This document shows positions 52,253 through 58,734 of a DNA stretch of 64,000 bases, piece by piece. Position 1 is the first letter of the stretch. Each line of letters opens with the position of its first letter. The notes under the pieces are model-generated. The model did no database searches. It was not told the origin of the DNA and saw only the letters and a list, made by a program, of their open reading frames with translations. The position numbers and the translations under genes were made by a program. The stretch comes from Corynebacterium pseudopelargi (GTDB lineage: Bacteria; Actinomycetota; Actinomycetes; Mycobacteriales; Mycobacteriaceae): positions 558,001 to 622,000 of the forward strand of contig NZ_CP033898.1 in the NCBI RefSeq assembly GCF_003814005.1, read 5' to 3'.

Positions 52253-52713
52253 AAGTGCTCCTATGGAGTGATTGGCCTCGCGCACATGCCTGCAAGCAGC
52301 GCGGGGCTTTTCCGTTTTGGGGTGGGGGTTGAGGGCAGCAACACCCTCACAGCGAAGGGAATGGGCTGGTCATGGGGTGCGCTTAGCGTCGAAAGGGGAA
52401 AAGCCCGCATAACCCTCAACCCCTGGTGGCGCGCCGGGGACTCGCACCCCGGGGAGTAGCTATTTCGATCCAGTGTTTTACGTCGCCTCGTGGTTCCCTC
52501 CCACCGAAGTGGGGTGCCTGCCTGTCGGCTTGCCGTTGGGGGTCATGGCGCATCTACACACCAGCGCTCGCCCCGGCCAATATCTTCTGCGGCGACAATT
52601 CACTATCAAGTTTTCAAACAACATTTCGCACAACCAATCAGGTTGGGCTTTGCGCCTGCGGTGGGAATCGAACCCACCCAAAACCATTCAGGCCATTTAC
52701 CAGTGCGTTTTCG
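52253..52713. other. Non-coding stretch with tRNA-like elements
   Basis: About 460 bp with no supported gene. It contains two T-arm-like hairpins (see next entries) and a CAACC/GGTTG hairpin (52631-52645). Between them are C/G-rich inverted repeats such as CCCACCGAAGTGGG (52501-52514). It probably is the 5' leader or promoter region of the leftward operon at 52252. Confidence 0.5.
52424..52484 (-). other. tRNA 3'-end-like element 1
   Basis: On the - strand, a CGGGG/CCCCG stem closes a 7-nt TGCGAGT loop, followed by GCGCGCC and ACCA, imitating a T arm, acceptor strand and CCA end. The required D and anticodon arms are missing. GACG-AAAAC-ACTGG lies upstream, as in element 2. Confidence 0.35.
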
Positions 52714-52715
52714 TC
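52655..52715 (-). other. tRNA 3'-end-like element 2
   Basis: On the - strand, GTGGG-TTCGATT-CCCAC is a canonical T arm, enclosed by GCCTG/CAGGC. Only about 50 nt separate it from the end of the upstream gene, too little for a whole tRNA. It shares GACG-AAAAC-ACTGG with element 1. It could be a tRNA remnant or a tRNA-like RNA. Confidence 0.4.
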
Positions 52716-52914
52716 ACGGTGATTCTTCAATCTCCGAATCACGCAACTTGATAAGCGCACCTTTCAGATCAACCGCGCCGATAGCTACACCAGCCAGCAG
52801 CCGCACCAAATCATCGCGGTCATCTTCCGCATAAGCAGCACGCCGATGCGCACGCACCCAAAGAGCGAGCACCAGCAGATTCGACACCACCAGCAGGAAA
52901 ACAAGCGTTGCCAT
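52714..52914 (-). CDS. Small membrane protein next to antirepressor 1
   Basis: 66 residues. TM helix at residues 3-22 (ATLVFLLVVSNLLVLALWV), then a charged helical cytoplasmic tail. ATG lies in a TGATG overlap with the antirepressor stop, so they are co-translated. Function unknown; possible superinfection role. Confidence 0.6.
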   Translation of the reverse strand: MATLVFLLVVSNLLVLALWVRAHRRAAYAEDDRDDLVRLLAGVAIGAVDLKGALIKLRDSEIEESP

Positions 52915-53696
52915 CACACCAGCCCCCAGATCTTCAGTTGGCGGTTCACAGCAGCAGCACCAGCAGGGGTGAGCTTCAAAGTTCGGCGCGGCTCACCATT
53001 CACGCGAGGGGCGTCATGGTGCGTTACTAATTGGAAATAGTTCTTTTTATCGGCATACGCGCGGTACTGGTACTCGTGGATTTTGGCGCGCTTTTTGTTT
53101 GACCAGCGCTCAAATGTGCGCGCGTAGATCCACTTGCGCTTCATCAGCACCTCACGCAGTGCTTTTTCACTCACCCCGGCGCGATTAGCGAAATCCCGGA
53201 AGGTCATCAGGTCGCTATCGGCCACAAAAGCGTCGTGGTATTCAACCTTTGGCGCGTTGGCCACGGCCTCCTGCTCCAACACCCGGCGCTTCTCGCGCTC
53301 GTCTTTGAGGGCGGTAAGGGCTTGGATCATCGAATCGGGATCATTCAGCCACTCATCTAGCGCTTGGTCGGTGGCATAGGTGCCATGCTTGCGGATAGTG
53401 GGCAAGACTTCCTCAAATACCATCCGCTCGAATTCCTGTGCGGTTTCCAGGTCACTGCCCACAATGAGGCGGTATAGGTCTGGCTCGGTGATCGTGCGGA
53501 CGTTTTGAGTCCGTCCTAGCCTGTCTTGGATGGGGTCGTGATTCGCGACCCCACGGCAGTGGCGCGATACGGCATCGGCGGGGTTCTTATACCCGAGGGC
53601 GACGGCCACATCCTTGGCTACCCAGCGGGGGTTATGGGGATCATCCGCGATCACGCGGACGCCGTGCCCTTTAAAGTCGAATTTTTGCAAGTCCAT
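52914..53696 (-). CDS. Antirepressor 1 (Bro-N + KilAC)
   Basis: 260 residues. Bro-N domain at about 1-105 (FDFKGHGVRVIADDPHNPRWVAKDVAVALGY..., FERMVFEEVLPTIRKHGTY). C-terminal KilAC/ANT domain at about 150-260 (TFRDFANRAGVSEKALREVLMKRKWIY). Such proteins inactivate the CI-type repressor during induction. Usual ATG at 53696; an in-frame ATG at 53753 would add 19 residues encoded by the duplicated leader. Confidence 0.85.
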   Translation of the reverse strand: MDLQKFDFKGHGVRVIADDPHNPRWVAKDVAVALGYKNPADAVSRHCRGVANHDPIQDRLGRTQNVRTITEPDLYRLIVGSDLETAQEFERMVFEEVLPTIRKHGTYATDQALDEWLNDPDSMIQALTALKDEREKRRVLEQEAVANAPKVEYHDAFVADSDLMTFRDFANRAGVSEKALREVLMKRKWIYARTFERWSNKKRAKIHEYQYRAYADKKNYFQLVTHHDAPRVNGEPRRTLKLTPAGAAAVNRQLKIWGLV

Positions 53697-53720
53697 TGTT
53701 ATGCTTTCTGTACGTTTTGT

Positions 53721-53807
53721 TTTTGCCCCTGTTCCAGCAGGGGCTTTTCTCATGCTGTTGGTCGGTATCCTCATTCCCGTGGGCTACTTGCCCAGGAAAG
53801 GAGGTGA
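53721..53807. repeat. 87-bp duplicated bidirectional leader, copy 1
   Basis: Matches 55087-55173 with about 6 differences in 87 bp. It holds the hairpin GCCCCTG/CAGGGGC (53725-53744) followed by CTTTTCT on the + strand, and a perfect AAAGGAGGTGA ribosome site for the + strand gene. It also holds the start of the - strand antirepressor mRNA leader. Confidence 0.85.
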
Positions 53808-53829
53808 GGAAAATGTTTGGACAAGATGA
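53752..53829 (+). CDS. Hydrophobic leader peptide 1
   Basis: 25 residues, MLLVGILIPVGYLPRKG..., with AGGGG of the hairpin 8 nt upstream as a possible ribosome site. It overlaps the start of the next + strand gene. Copy 2 encodes the same MLLVGILIPVG, with a synonymous CTC/CTT change, which hints that the peptide is translated. Confidence 0.4.
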   Translation: MLLVGILIPVGYLPRKGGEENVWTR

Positions 53830-54082
53830 AACAATCAGCCAGAGCTGCCAGCAGGCTTCCGAAGCGCACAAGATTGGTTTGAGCAATCTTGATGGTTGCG
53901 ATGAGGCAAAAGCATTCGCGTTGGCCGCGTCTGAAGCTTGGAAGCACGCTGCGCTATTTGTGAGTGAATCCAACGTCGACCGATCACTAGCCACAGTGGT
54001 TGCCGAGCTTGGATTCGCTACCGAGCGCGCTATTGCATCACTGGAGCGTCGTCTGGGAACGGTTGAATCACAGTCTCAGTAG
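53813..54082 (+). CDS. Small rightward protein behind leader copy 1
   Basis: 89 residues, helical and acidic (MFGQDETISQSCQQASEAHK...). It has an excellent AAAGGAGGTGAGGAAA site. Four conserved-looking helices and no TM. It is convergent with the leftward 89-residue gene at 54030 and overlaps it by 53 nt. Function unknown. Confidence 0.65.
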   Translation: MFGQDETISQSCQQASEAHKIGLSNLDGCDEAKAFALAASEAWKHAALFVSESNVDRSLATVVAELGFATERAIASLERRLGTVESQSQ

Positions 54083-54299
54083 GCAGCGCAGGGAGGCCGT
54101 TCCGCTGTGCAAATTCCTTCTGCGCGATAGTGGAACGGTGCGCCCTGGCAAGCTTGTTTACCGTGTTCAAGGCGGTAATCAAGAACTCAAGATCGTGAAT
54201 AGCGACCGAGACTTCCTTTTTGCTGTCTGGCTCCGCGATCACGATTGAATCCGAGCCTGTTCGGACGCAAATACTGTCGGTTCCGGTGAAAAGATGCAT
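54030..54299 (-). CDS. Hypothetical leftward protein after antirepressor 2
   Basis: 89 residues (MHLFTGTDSICVRTGSDSIVIAEPDSKKEVSV...), strands first then helix (LEFLITALNTVNKLARAH). AAGGAG site 7 nt before the ATG, which lies 11 nt after the antirepressor-2 stop. Tail-to-tail overlap with the + strand gene. Function unknown. Confidence 0.6.
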   Translation of the reverse strand: MHLFTGTDSICVRTGSDSIVIAEPDSKKEVSVAIHDLEFLITALNTVNKLARAHRSTIAQKEFAQRNGLPALPTETVIQPFPDDAPVMQ

Positions 54300-54310
54300 G
54301 ATTTTTCTCC

Positions 54311-55057
54311 TTATGCTGCGTAGCTGGTTGGTAGTGGGTCGATGGTTTGCAGGCCGAGTTTCTTGCGGATGAAGTCGATCCCACTGGGTTGGACGTAGGT
54401 GGTGTAGCTCGTGCCCTGCGTTCCGTCCTTGCGCTCGTAGTTGTGCGGTAGCACCTCAAAATGATGCATGTACTGCGAGTATGGCGTGTTACGCATCGCG
54501 CCCTTGGTGATGAGCACCCCGCGGTTGCGGAGCTCTCGGAATAGCCAGTTCTGGCCTTTGCCGAGCATCTTCGCCACCGCGCCTACGCTGTATTTGCCGG
54601 AGGCGTCGAGGAATGTGTCGTAGGCTTCAGCCTTCGGTTCTAGCTCCTTGTTTTTCGCTTCCAGGGCGAGGCGTTCTTCTTCGGCGTTGAGCGCGATCTG
54701 GAGAATCTCTGCGCGGGTGAGTGTCGCCGGGTCGAACGGTGATGCCTTGGCGCGCTTCTCGCACTCGATGAAATACTGGCGGGCTTGCTTACCTTTGTCG
54801 GTGCGCTGGATCATGGAGATTTCTTTCGCCATATCCAATGAGATGACGTGGTTTAGGGCTTCACGCTGTCGACCGAGGGAGTCTTGTACCCGGTCATTTT
54901 TGACCGCGTAGTCTTTGACCTCTTCAAAGCCGTAAGCGACCATGCGTGGGAACCAATGCCGATACTCGGCGCCCACTTCGAGGAAAGCGTGGAGGTCGCG
55001 CCCCATCACCGCTTGCACGCCGTTATCATGGTGTTGAATCGGAATCAGATTGTTCAT
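54311..55057 (-). CDS. Antirepressor 2 (AntA + KilAC)
   Basis: 248 residues. AntA domain at about 10-95 (VMGRDLHAFLEVGAEYRHWFPRMVAYGFEEVKDY, LDMAKEISMIQRTDKGKQARQYFIECE). C-terminal KilAC at about 145-248 (GKYSVGAVAKMLGKGQNWLFRELRNRGVLI). A different N-terminal recognition domain from antirepressor 1 but a related C-terminus. Translation may be coupled to a 21-codon leader ORF (55119-55054) that ends in ATGA at this start. Confidence 0.87.
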   Translation of the reverse strand: MNNLIPIQHHDNGVQAVMGRDLHAFLEVGAEYRHWFPRMVAYGFEEVKDYAVKNDRVQDSLGRQREALNHVISLDMAKEISMIQRTDKGKQARQYFIECEKRAKASPFDPATLTRAEILQIALNAEEERLALEAKNKELEPKAEAYDTFLDASGKYSVGAVAKMLGKGQNWLFRELRNRGVLITKGAMRNTPYSQYMHHFEVLPHNYERKDGTQGTSYTTYVQPSGIDFIRKKLGLQTIDPLPTSYAA

Positions 55058-55119
55058 GATGTATGCTCTTTCATAGGTTTCTTTGGTTTTGCCCCTGTTC
55101 CAGCAGGGGCTTTTCTCAT
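55054..55119 (-). CDS. Leader peptide of antirepressor 2
   Basis: 21 residues beginning MRKAPAGTGAK. Its TGA overlaps the antirepressor ATG. The same opening in leader copy 1 is in frame with antirepressor 1. Its coding part contains the GCCCCTG/CAGGGGC hairpin. Confidence 0.45.
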   Translation of the reverse strand: MRKAPAGTGAKPKKPMKEHTS

Positions 55120-55173
55120 GCTGTTGGTCGGTATCCTTATTCCCGTGGGCAGCTGGCCCCGGGAAGGAGGTGA
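55087..55173. repeat. 87-bp duplicated bidirectional leader, copy 2
   Basis: Second copy of 53721-53807, with the same hairpin and the same AAGGAGGTGA site on the + strand. Confidence 0.85.
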
Positions 55174-55186
55174 TTACCATGGATAA
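55118..55186 (+). CDS. Hydrophobic leader peptide 2
   Basis: 22 residues, MLLVGILIPVGSWPREG..., counterpart of the peptide at 53752. Differs after the shared 11 residues; overlaps the start of the next gene. Confidence 0.4.
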   Translation: MLLVGILIPVGSWPREGGDYHG

Positions 55187-55358
55187 GCTTGTTTATGCTG
55201 GTCAGAGTTTCTTGCTCGACTCTTTCGACAACGATGAGGTTCTCGATTCTCTGCGCGCCGGGGTGCTGCCCGGTGTCGTGGAGCTGACCACCGAGAGCGG
55301 AAACCGGATTCTGGTGAATCTTTCTGAAGGGGTTCCGTTCTCCATCGAGTTCGGCTAG
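55179..55358 (+). CDS. Small rightward protein behind leader copy 2
   Basis: 59 residues (MDKLVYAGQSFLLDSFDNDE...), acidic, mixed strand/helix. Very strong GGAAGGAGGTGA site. Its TAG shares the CTAG with the stop of the opposing gene. Unrelated in sequence to the 89-residue protein behind copy 1. Confidence 0.65.
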   Translation: MDKLVYAGQSFLLDSFDNDEVLDSLRAGVLPGVVELTTESGNRILVNLSEGVPFSIEFG

Positions 55359-55540
55359 TCGAGTAGCACTGCGGCCGTTTTGAGCGCTTCGATGAGCTTC
55401 GGGAGGTGCCACTCATGGACTACAAGCATGTCGTCCTGACTGCTTTCCTCCCGGAGCGTCACCCACTGGCCGTCGCGCGGCGCTTCGATAACGATCTTGT
55501 CAACTCTCATCGAGAGCAGTTTCTGTTCATCGCAAGTCAT
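55355..55540 (-). CDS. Small hypothetical protein after the Cro-like gene
   Basis: 61 residues (MTCDEQKLLSMRVDKIVIEA...), alpha/beta with an acidic centre. AAGGAGAATCCCA site before the ATG, 12 nt after the Cro-like gene stop. Probably translated from the same leftward transcript. Function unknown. Confidence 0.6.
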   Translation of the reverse strand: MTCDEQKLLSMRVDKIVIEAPRDGQWVTLREESSQDDMLVVHEWHLPKLIEALKTAAVLLD

Positions 55541-55551
55541 TGGGATTCTCC

Positions 55552-55773
55552 TTAGGCGGCTTGGGCTTGGCCTTCGAGGATCATGGTGTCCAGGGGGCGG
55601 TTGGTGATTCGCTTGAGGATCATGAGTGTGGGGATTGTGGGGACGCTTTTGCCGTCGCGGTAGTTTCGGACGGTGGTGCCGGTTTTGTTGAGGAATTTCC
55701 ATCCGAGTTCATCGATGGAGCGGCATCCGGTGCGGTCCATCGCTTCCCTGATTACGGCGGGGTCTAGGCGCAT
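55552..55773 (-). CDS. Cro-like HTH protein
   Basis: 73 residues. An XRE-type HTH: LDPAVIREAMDRTGCRSIDELGWKFLNKTGTTVRNYRDGKSVPTIPTLMIL. First gene of the leftward transcript and divergent from the repressor, the classic Cro position. Start ATG has AAGGAGG 8 nt upstream. Confidence 0.82.
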   Translation of the reverse strand: MRLDPAVIREAMDRTGCRSIDELGWKFLNKTGTTVRNYRDGKSVPTIPTLMILKRITNRPLDTMILEGQAQAA

Positions 55774-55926
55774 CGTGTTCACCTCCTTGGTGTGCGGTTC
55801 TTCGCTTGCCTGTGCTTATTTAAGCATACATTAGCGAGATATTGCAAACTTTTGTGCAAACTTTCTTGTTTTTGCAGGTCAAGAGTGTGCGAAAAGTTGC
55901 CCAGTCATGCCGTGTCGGGTAAGATC
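55774..55926. promoter_or_regulatory. Lysogeny switch operator region
   Basis: Divergent promoters between the Cro-like gene and the repressor. It holds a direct repeat of TGCAAACTTT (55843-55852 and 55855-55864), a partial inverted copy GAAAAGTTGC (55901-55910), and a GCTTATTTAAGC palindrome (55814-55825). These are likely operator sites. Exact -35/-10 boxes could not be fixed. Confidence 0.65.
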
Positions 55927-56418
55927 ATGGGCATGGAACATGCTCAATGGATGCAGCAAATAACCGAGGATTCCGTACGGTCTGCTGCGAAAAAGATCGA
56001 CGTAGCGCCACGCACCCTCGCGACTCAATTGGAAAAGGGGCGTATATCCCCGGAGAACGTCATCGCGATCGCCGTGGCCTACGACCACCACCCCGTCGGC
56101 GCACTCGTGGACACCGGATACCTCGACGCCAAATGGGCCGAGCAGGTAGACCCAGCCCGCGCCCTTCGCTCCGTCACCGAAAAACAACTCGCCGACGAAG
56201 TGCTACGCCGAATGGAACTCGGAGTCGAACACGGCGGAGCACTCGACACCCCCGTCGACGAGCTAGCGTCCCGTCGAACAAACGGGGGCACCCGCTCGGA
56301 GGTCCCCTCTTACGATGGCACCGTCCGCGAATGGGATGACACCACACTCCACGCAGCGGACAGTAGCCCAGACGAGCAAGCCGAGCGCGAAAGACGAGGT
56401 GAAAACCTATTTGATTAA
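55927..56418 (+). CDS. CI-like repressor
   Basis: 163 residues. N-terminal HTH of XRE type (MQQITEDSVRSAAKKIDVAPRTLATQLEKGRISPENVIAIAVAY), with a charged, probably flexible C-terminal half that lacks the LexA/CI Ser-Lys autoprotease. Divergent from the Cro-like gene and followed by an ImmA-type protease gene, so derepression may depend on proteolysis by that protein (as in ICEBs1) or on the antirepressors. Confidence 0.8.
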   Translation: MGMEHAQWMQQITEDSVRSAAKKIDVAPRTLATQLEKGRISPENVIAIAVAYDHHPVGALVDTGYLDAKWAEQVDPARALRSVTEKQLADEVLRRMELGVEHGGALDTPVDELASRRTNGGTRSEVPSYDGTVREWDDTTLHAADSSPDEQAERERRGENLFD

Positions 56419-56776
56419 CAGGCTCATCACCCAAGCCGAGCACAACGGCATCACCGTGGCCTGGCACAAAGGCGGACCCAAGGCCGCCTGGATGCCAGCC
56501 ACCAACACGATCAGCATCCGCGAAGGCATGGACGATGCCCAAACCTTGTGTGCTTTCGCACACGAAATGGGCCATTTCCATCATGGAGACACCCACGGCA
56601 CCGATACCATCCAAGAGGCCCGCGCAGACCGATTCGCCGCACGCCTGCTCATTGACCCCCGCGAATACGCTCGGTGCGAGCAGGAATACGGGGCGCACCC
56701 GGCGCTCCTGGGCCGCGAATTGGGCGTGACAGCACACCTCGTCCTCGTATTCCAATCCCTCCCCATCAACGCATAG
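56399..56776 (+). CDS. ImmA/IrrE-type metalloprotease
   Basis: 125 residues. Zinc motif HEMGH (55-59) and a downstream Glu in EARADRFAARLL. Family members cleave phage or ICE repressors. GTG start at 56399, overlapping the repressor end by 20 nt, shows coupling. TTG at 56411 is an alternative. Confidence 0.88.
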   Translation: MKTYLINRLITQAEHNGITVAWHKGGPKAAWMPATNTISIREGMDDAQTLCAFAHEMGHFHHGDTHGTDTIQEARADRFAARLLIDPREYARCEQEYGAHPALLGRELGVTAHLVLVFQSLPINA

Positions 56777-56784
56777 GAGATACC

Positions 56785-57381
56785 ATGACAGACCAACAGA
56801 ACCCATACGGCCAGCAGCCCACCGAGCAATACCCAGCCCAACCCACGCAGCAGCCCCAGCCAGAGAAAAAGAGCAGCAAAAAGAAGAAAATCATCATCGG
56901 CGGCATCGCAGCCGTGATCCTGCTCGGACTCGCAGCGCAATGCGGCTCCAACACCGACACCACCAACACTGGCGCGTCGGAATCCGCCACAGCCACCACC
57001 ACGACAACAGCGACCCAGGAGGAGACCGAGACCACCACCGTCGAGGAAACCACCATGGCACAGGACGCCCCAGCCCCTGCAGCCGAAGGCGAGGTGACCC
57101 GCGAGCAGAAAAACGCCAAACAAAAAGCAGAAATGTACTTGAAAACGATGCCGTTTTCCAAGGATGGCCTAGCAAAGCAGCTCGAATTCGACGGCTACCC
57201 AGCTGACGCCGTGGCCTACGCAGTCGAAAATGTGGATGCCGACTGGAATGAGCAAGCCGTGAAGAAGGCCGAGCAGTACAACGACACGTTGCCGATGAGC
57301 AATGACGAGCTGATCAATCAGCTCACCTTCGACGGCTTCACCCCAGAGCAAGCCCAGTACGGCGTCGAGCACATGAAATAG
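56785..57381 (+). CDS. Ltp-like surface protein, possible superinfection exclusion
   Basis: 198 residues. Gln/Pro-rich start, lysine block, TM/signal segment (residues 36-50, IIIGGIAAVILLGLA), then Cys53 in AAQC, which is lipobox-like but has Gln at -1. A Thr-rich linker (60-95) leads to two Ltp repeats at about 108-150 and 153-198, each with F(S/T)..GL..QLEFDGYPADAVAYAVE-like sequence. Ltp of phage TP-J34 blocks DNA entry of other phages. It is in the lysogeny operon and so is expressed in the lysogen. Confidence 0.85.
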   Translation: MTDQQNPYGQQPTEQYPAQPTQQPQPEKKSSKKKKIIIGGIAAVILLGLAAQCGSNTDTTNTGASESATATTTTTATQEETETTTVEETTMAQDAPAPAAEGEVTREQKNAKQKAEMYLKTMPFSKDGLAKQLEFDGYPADAVAYAVENVDADWNEQAVKKAEQYNDTLPMSNDELINQLTFDGFTPEQAQYGVEHMK

Positions 57382-57396
57382 TCATTTGACAGCAAA

Positions 57397-57441
57397 AGCC
57401 CCGCGCCGGGGCTCACCACAATCTCAGCGCGGGGCACTTTT
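57397..57441 (+). terminator. Terminator of the lysogeny operon
   Basis: GCCCCGCGC (57397-57405) pairs with GCGCGGGGC (57427-57435), followed by ACTTTTCT. Confidence 0.8.
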
Positions 57442-57481
57442 CTAGCCACCAAAAGCAGCCAGCACCAGTGAGGATACCACG

Positions 57482-58612
57482 ATGGCGATTCAAAAACGTA
57501 CCACCAAAGCCGGGAAAACCCGCTGGGTAGCACGGTACAGGGACGCGGCAGGCAAAGAGCACTCACGCAGCTTCGACACCCAACGCGAAGCGAAAGCCCA
57601 TGTGCAGGAGCAAGAGCGCGCCCTACGTCGGGGCGAATGGGTCGATCCCCGCGATACTACGGTGACGCTGGGGGTGTTGTTGGATCAGTGGGTGGCGCGG
57701 GCTCAGAAGCCGAATACGCGGGCGTCACGGCGACGATCCGCCGATAACGCCCACCCACTACTCAATGTTCCGGTGGTGAAGGTGCGCCGGTCAATGGTGC
57801 AAGAACTTGCCACGACGCTTACTACGGGGAGGCCTTGGGCGGGCGGTGCGCCGTTGTCTGGTTCGACTGCCAGTATGGTGATTGCTGCGGTTCGGGGTGT
57901 GCTGCAAACAGCGGTGATTGATGGGCTGATTTCCAAGAACCCGGCTGAGGGTGTTCGGGTGCCCACCCGGCGCGGTGGTGCGTTATCGCGGGCGGATATC
58001 CCTAGCGTTGCAGAGGTGCAGCGCAATGTGGAGGTGCTGCGCGCGGATCACCCCGGGGTGGCGCTTGGGGTTGAGTTGGCGGCGTTTTGTGGGCTTCGCG
58101 TGGGTGAGGTCGCTGGCTTGCAGGTGGGTGATGTTGATTTTCTTCGACGCGAGCTGCACATTGAGCGCCAATATTCTTCGGCGCTGGGCGGCTATGCGGG
58201 GCTGAAAACCTCGGGATCGCGCCGGGTAGTGCCGGTCGCTGAGTGGCTAATCTTCGCATTGTCTGAGTGGTGTGGTGGCGCGGATCGTGGTGATTCGGTG
58301 CTTGCTCCTGGTGGGCGGGTGTTGTCTGCTGAGTGGCTGGCGAGGCAGCACAGGGAGGTGCTCACGGCGGCGGGGATCATGGCGCCGCGTTTCCATGCCT
58401 ACCGGCACTTTTTTGCGAGCAGCTTGCTGGCTGATGGGGTGCCGGTGCCGGTGGTGGCGCGCCTGATGGGGCACGGCAATATCACGATGGTGATGCAGAC
58501 CTATGCGCACTTCTTGCCGGATCAGCAGGATTCGTTGCGGGTGGCGATTGATGGGTTTGCGGGATCTGTGCGGGATCAGGACGAACGGGGCGCGGGGTTT
58601 GGTGCCGGGTAG
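57482..58612 (+). CDS. int: Tyrosine integrase
   Basis: 376 residues. Arm-binding N-terminus (KRTTKAGKTRWVARYRDAAGKEHSRSF), core-binding domain, and a catalytic domain with Arg206 (GLRVGE), His305-x-x-Arg308 (HAYRH), His331 (GHGN) and Tyr341 (TYAHF). Normal length. Its stop lies 38 bp from the right att core, as expected for an integrase adjacent to attP. Confidence 0.96.
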   Translation: MAIQKRTTKAGKTRWVARYRDAAGKEHSRSFDTQREAKAHVQEQERALRRGEWVDPRDTTVTLGVLLDQWVARAQKPNTRASRRRSADNAHPLLNVPVVKVRRSMVQELATTLTTGRPWAGGAPLSGSTASMVIAAVRGVLQTAVIDGLISKNPAEGVRVPTRRGGALSRADIPSVAEVQRNVEVLRADHPGVALGVELAAFCGLRVGEVAGLQVGDVDFLRRELHIERQYSSALGGYAGLKTSGSRRVVPVAEWLIFALSEWCGGADRGDSVLAPGGRVLSAEWLARQHREVLTAAGIMAPRFHAYRHFFASSLLADGVPVPVVARLMGHGNITMVMQTYAHFLPDQQDSLRVAIDGFAGSVRDQDERGAGFGAG

Positions 58613-58650
58613 CTGGGGTTTTTGGTTGGGGGTGGCGCTTCACTCTTAAT

Positions 58651-58668
58651 TTTTGCGAAAAGTTAGGA
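58651..58668. other. Probable attR core
   Basis: 18 bp identical to 15742-15759. It is followed by GGGTGG, which fits the host terminator. Joining host bases left of attL with those right of attR restores a 14-bp perfect stem. Confidence 0.8.
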
Positions 58669-58734
58669 GGGTGGAAGACTGCTAGTAGCAAATTAAACTT
58701 CCAACCCAACCCACACGAAGGAAACCTAAAGTTT

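Larger units (their letters stand above)
15742..58668. mobile_element. Temperate siphovirus prophage, about 42.9 kb
   Basis: Bounded by the 18-bp direct repeats. It contains integrase, repressor, Cro-like protein, antirepressors, recombination and replication genes, TerS/TerL, portal, protease, capsid, connector, tail, tape-measure, lysin and holin genes in canonical order. It splits nadD from rsfS. No disruption of an essential structural gene is seen, so it may be inducible. Two split genes (methyltransferase, second receptor-binding protein) could be biological or sequencing artefacts. Confidence 0.93.

Noticed and set aside
52655..52715. Functional tRNA gene
   Set aside because: Only the T arm and an acceptor-like strand can be drawn; D and anticodon arms do not fit in the available bases.
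53671..53994. 107-codon leftward frame antisense to the 89-residue gene at 53813
   Set aside because: It runs through the strong + strand ribosome site and the leader duplication; only the short leader part is shared with copy 2.
52067..57381. Classic type II toxin-antitoxin pair
   Set aside because: Small gene pairs are present, but none shows known toxin or antitoxin motifs; the HTH genes fit lysogeny control better.
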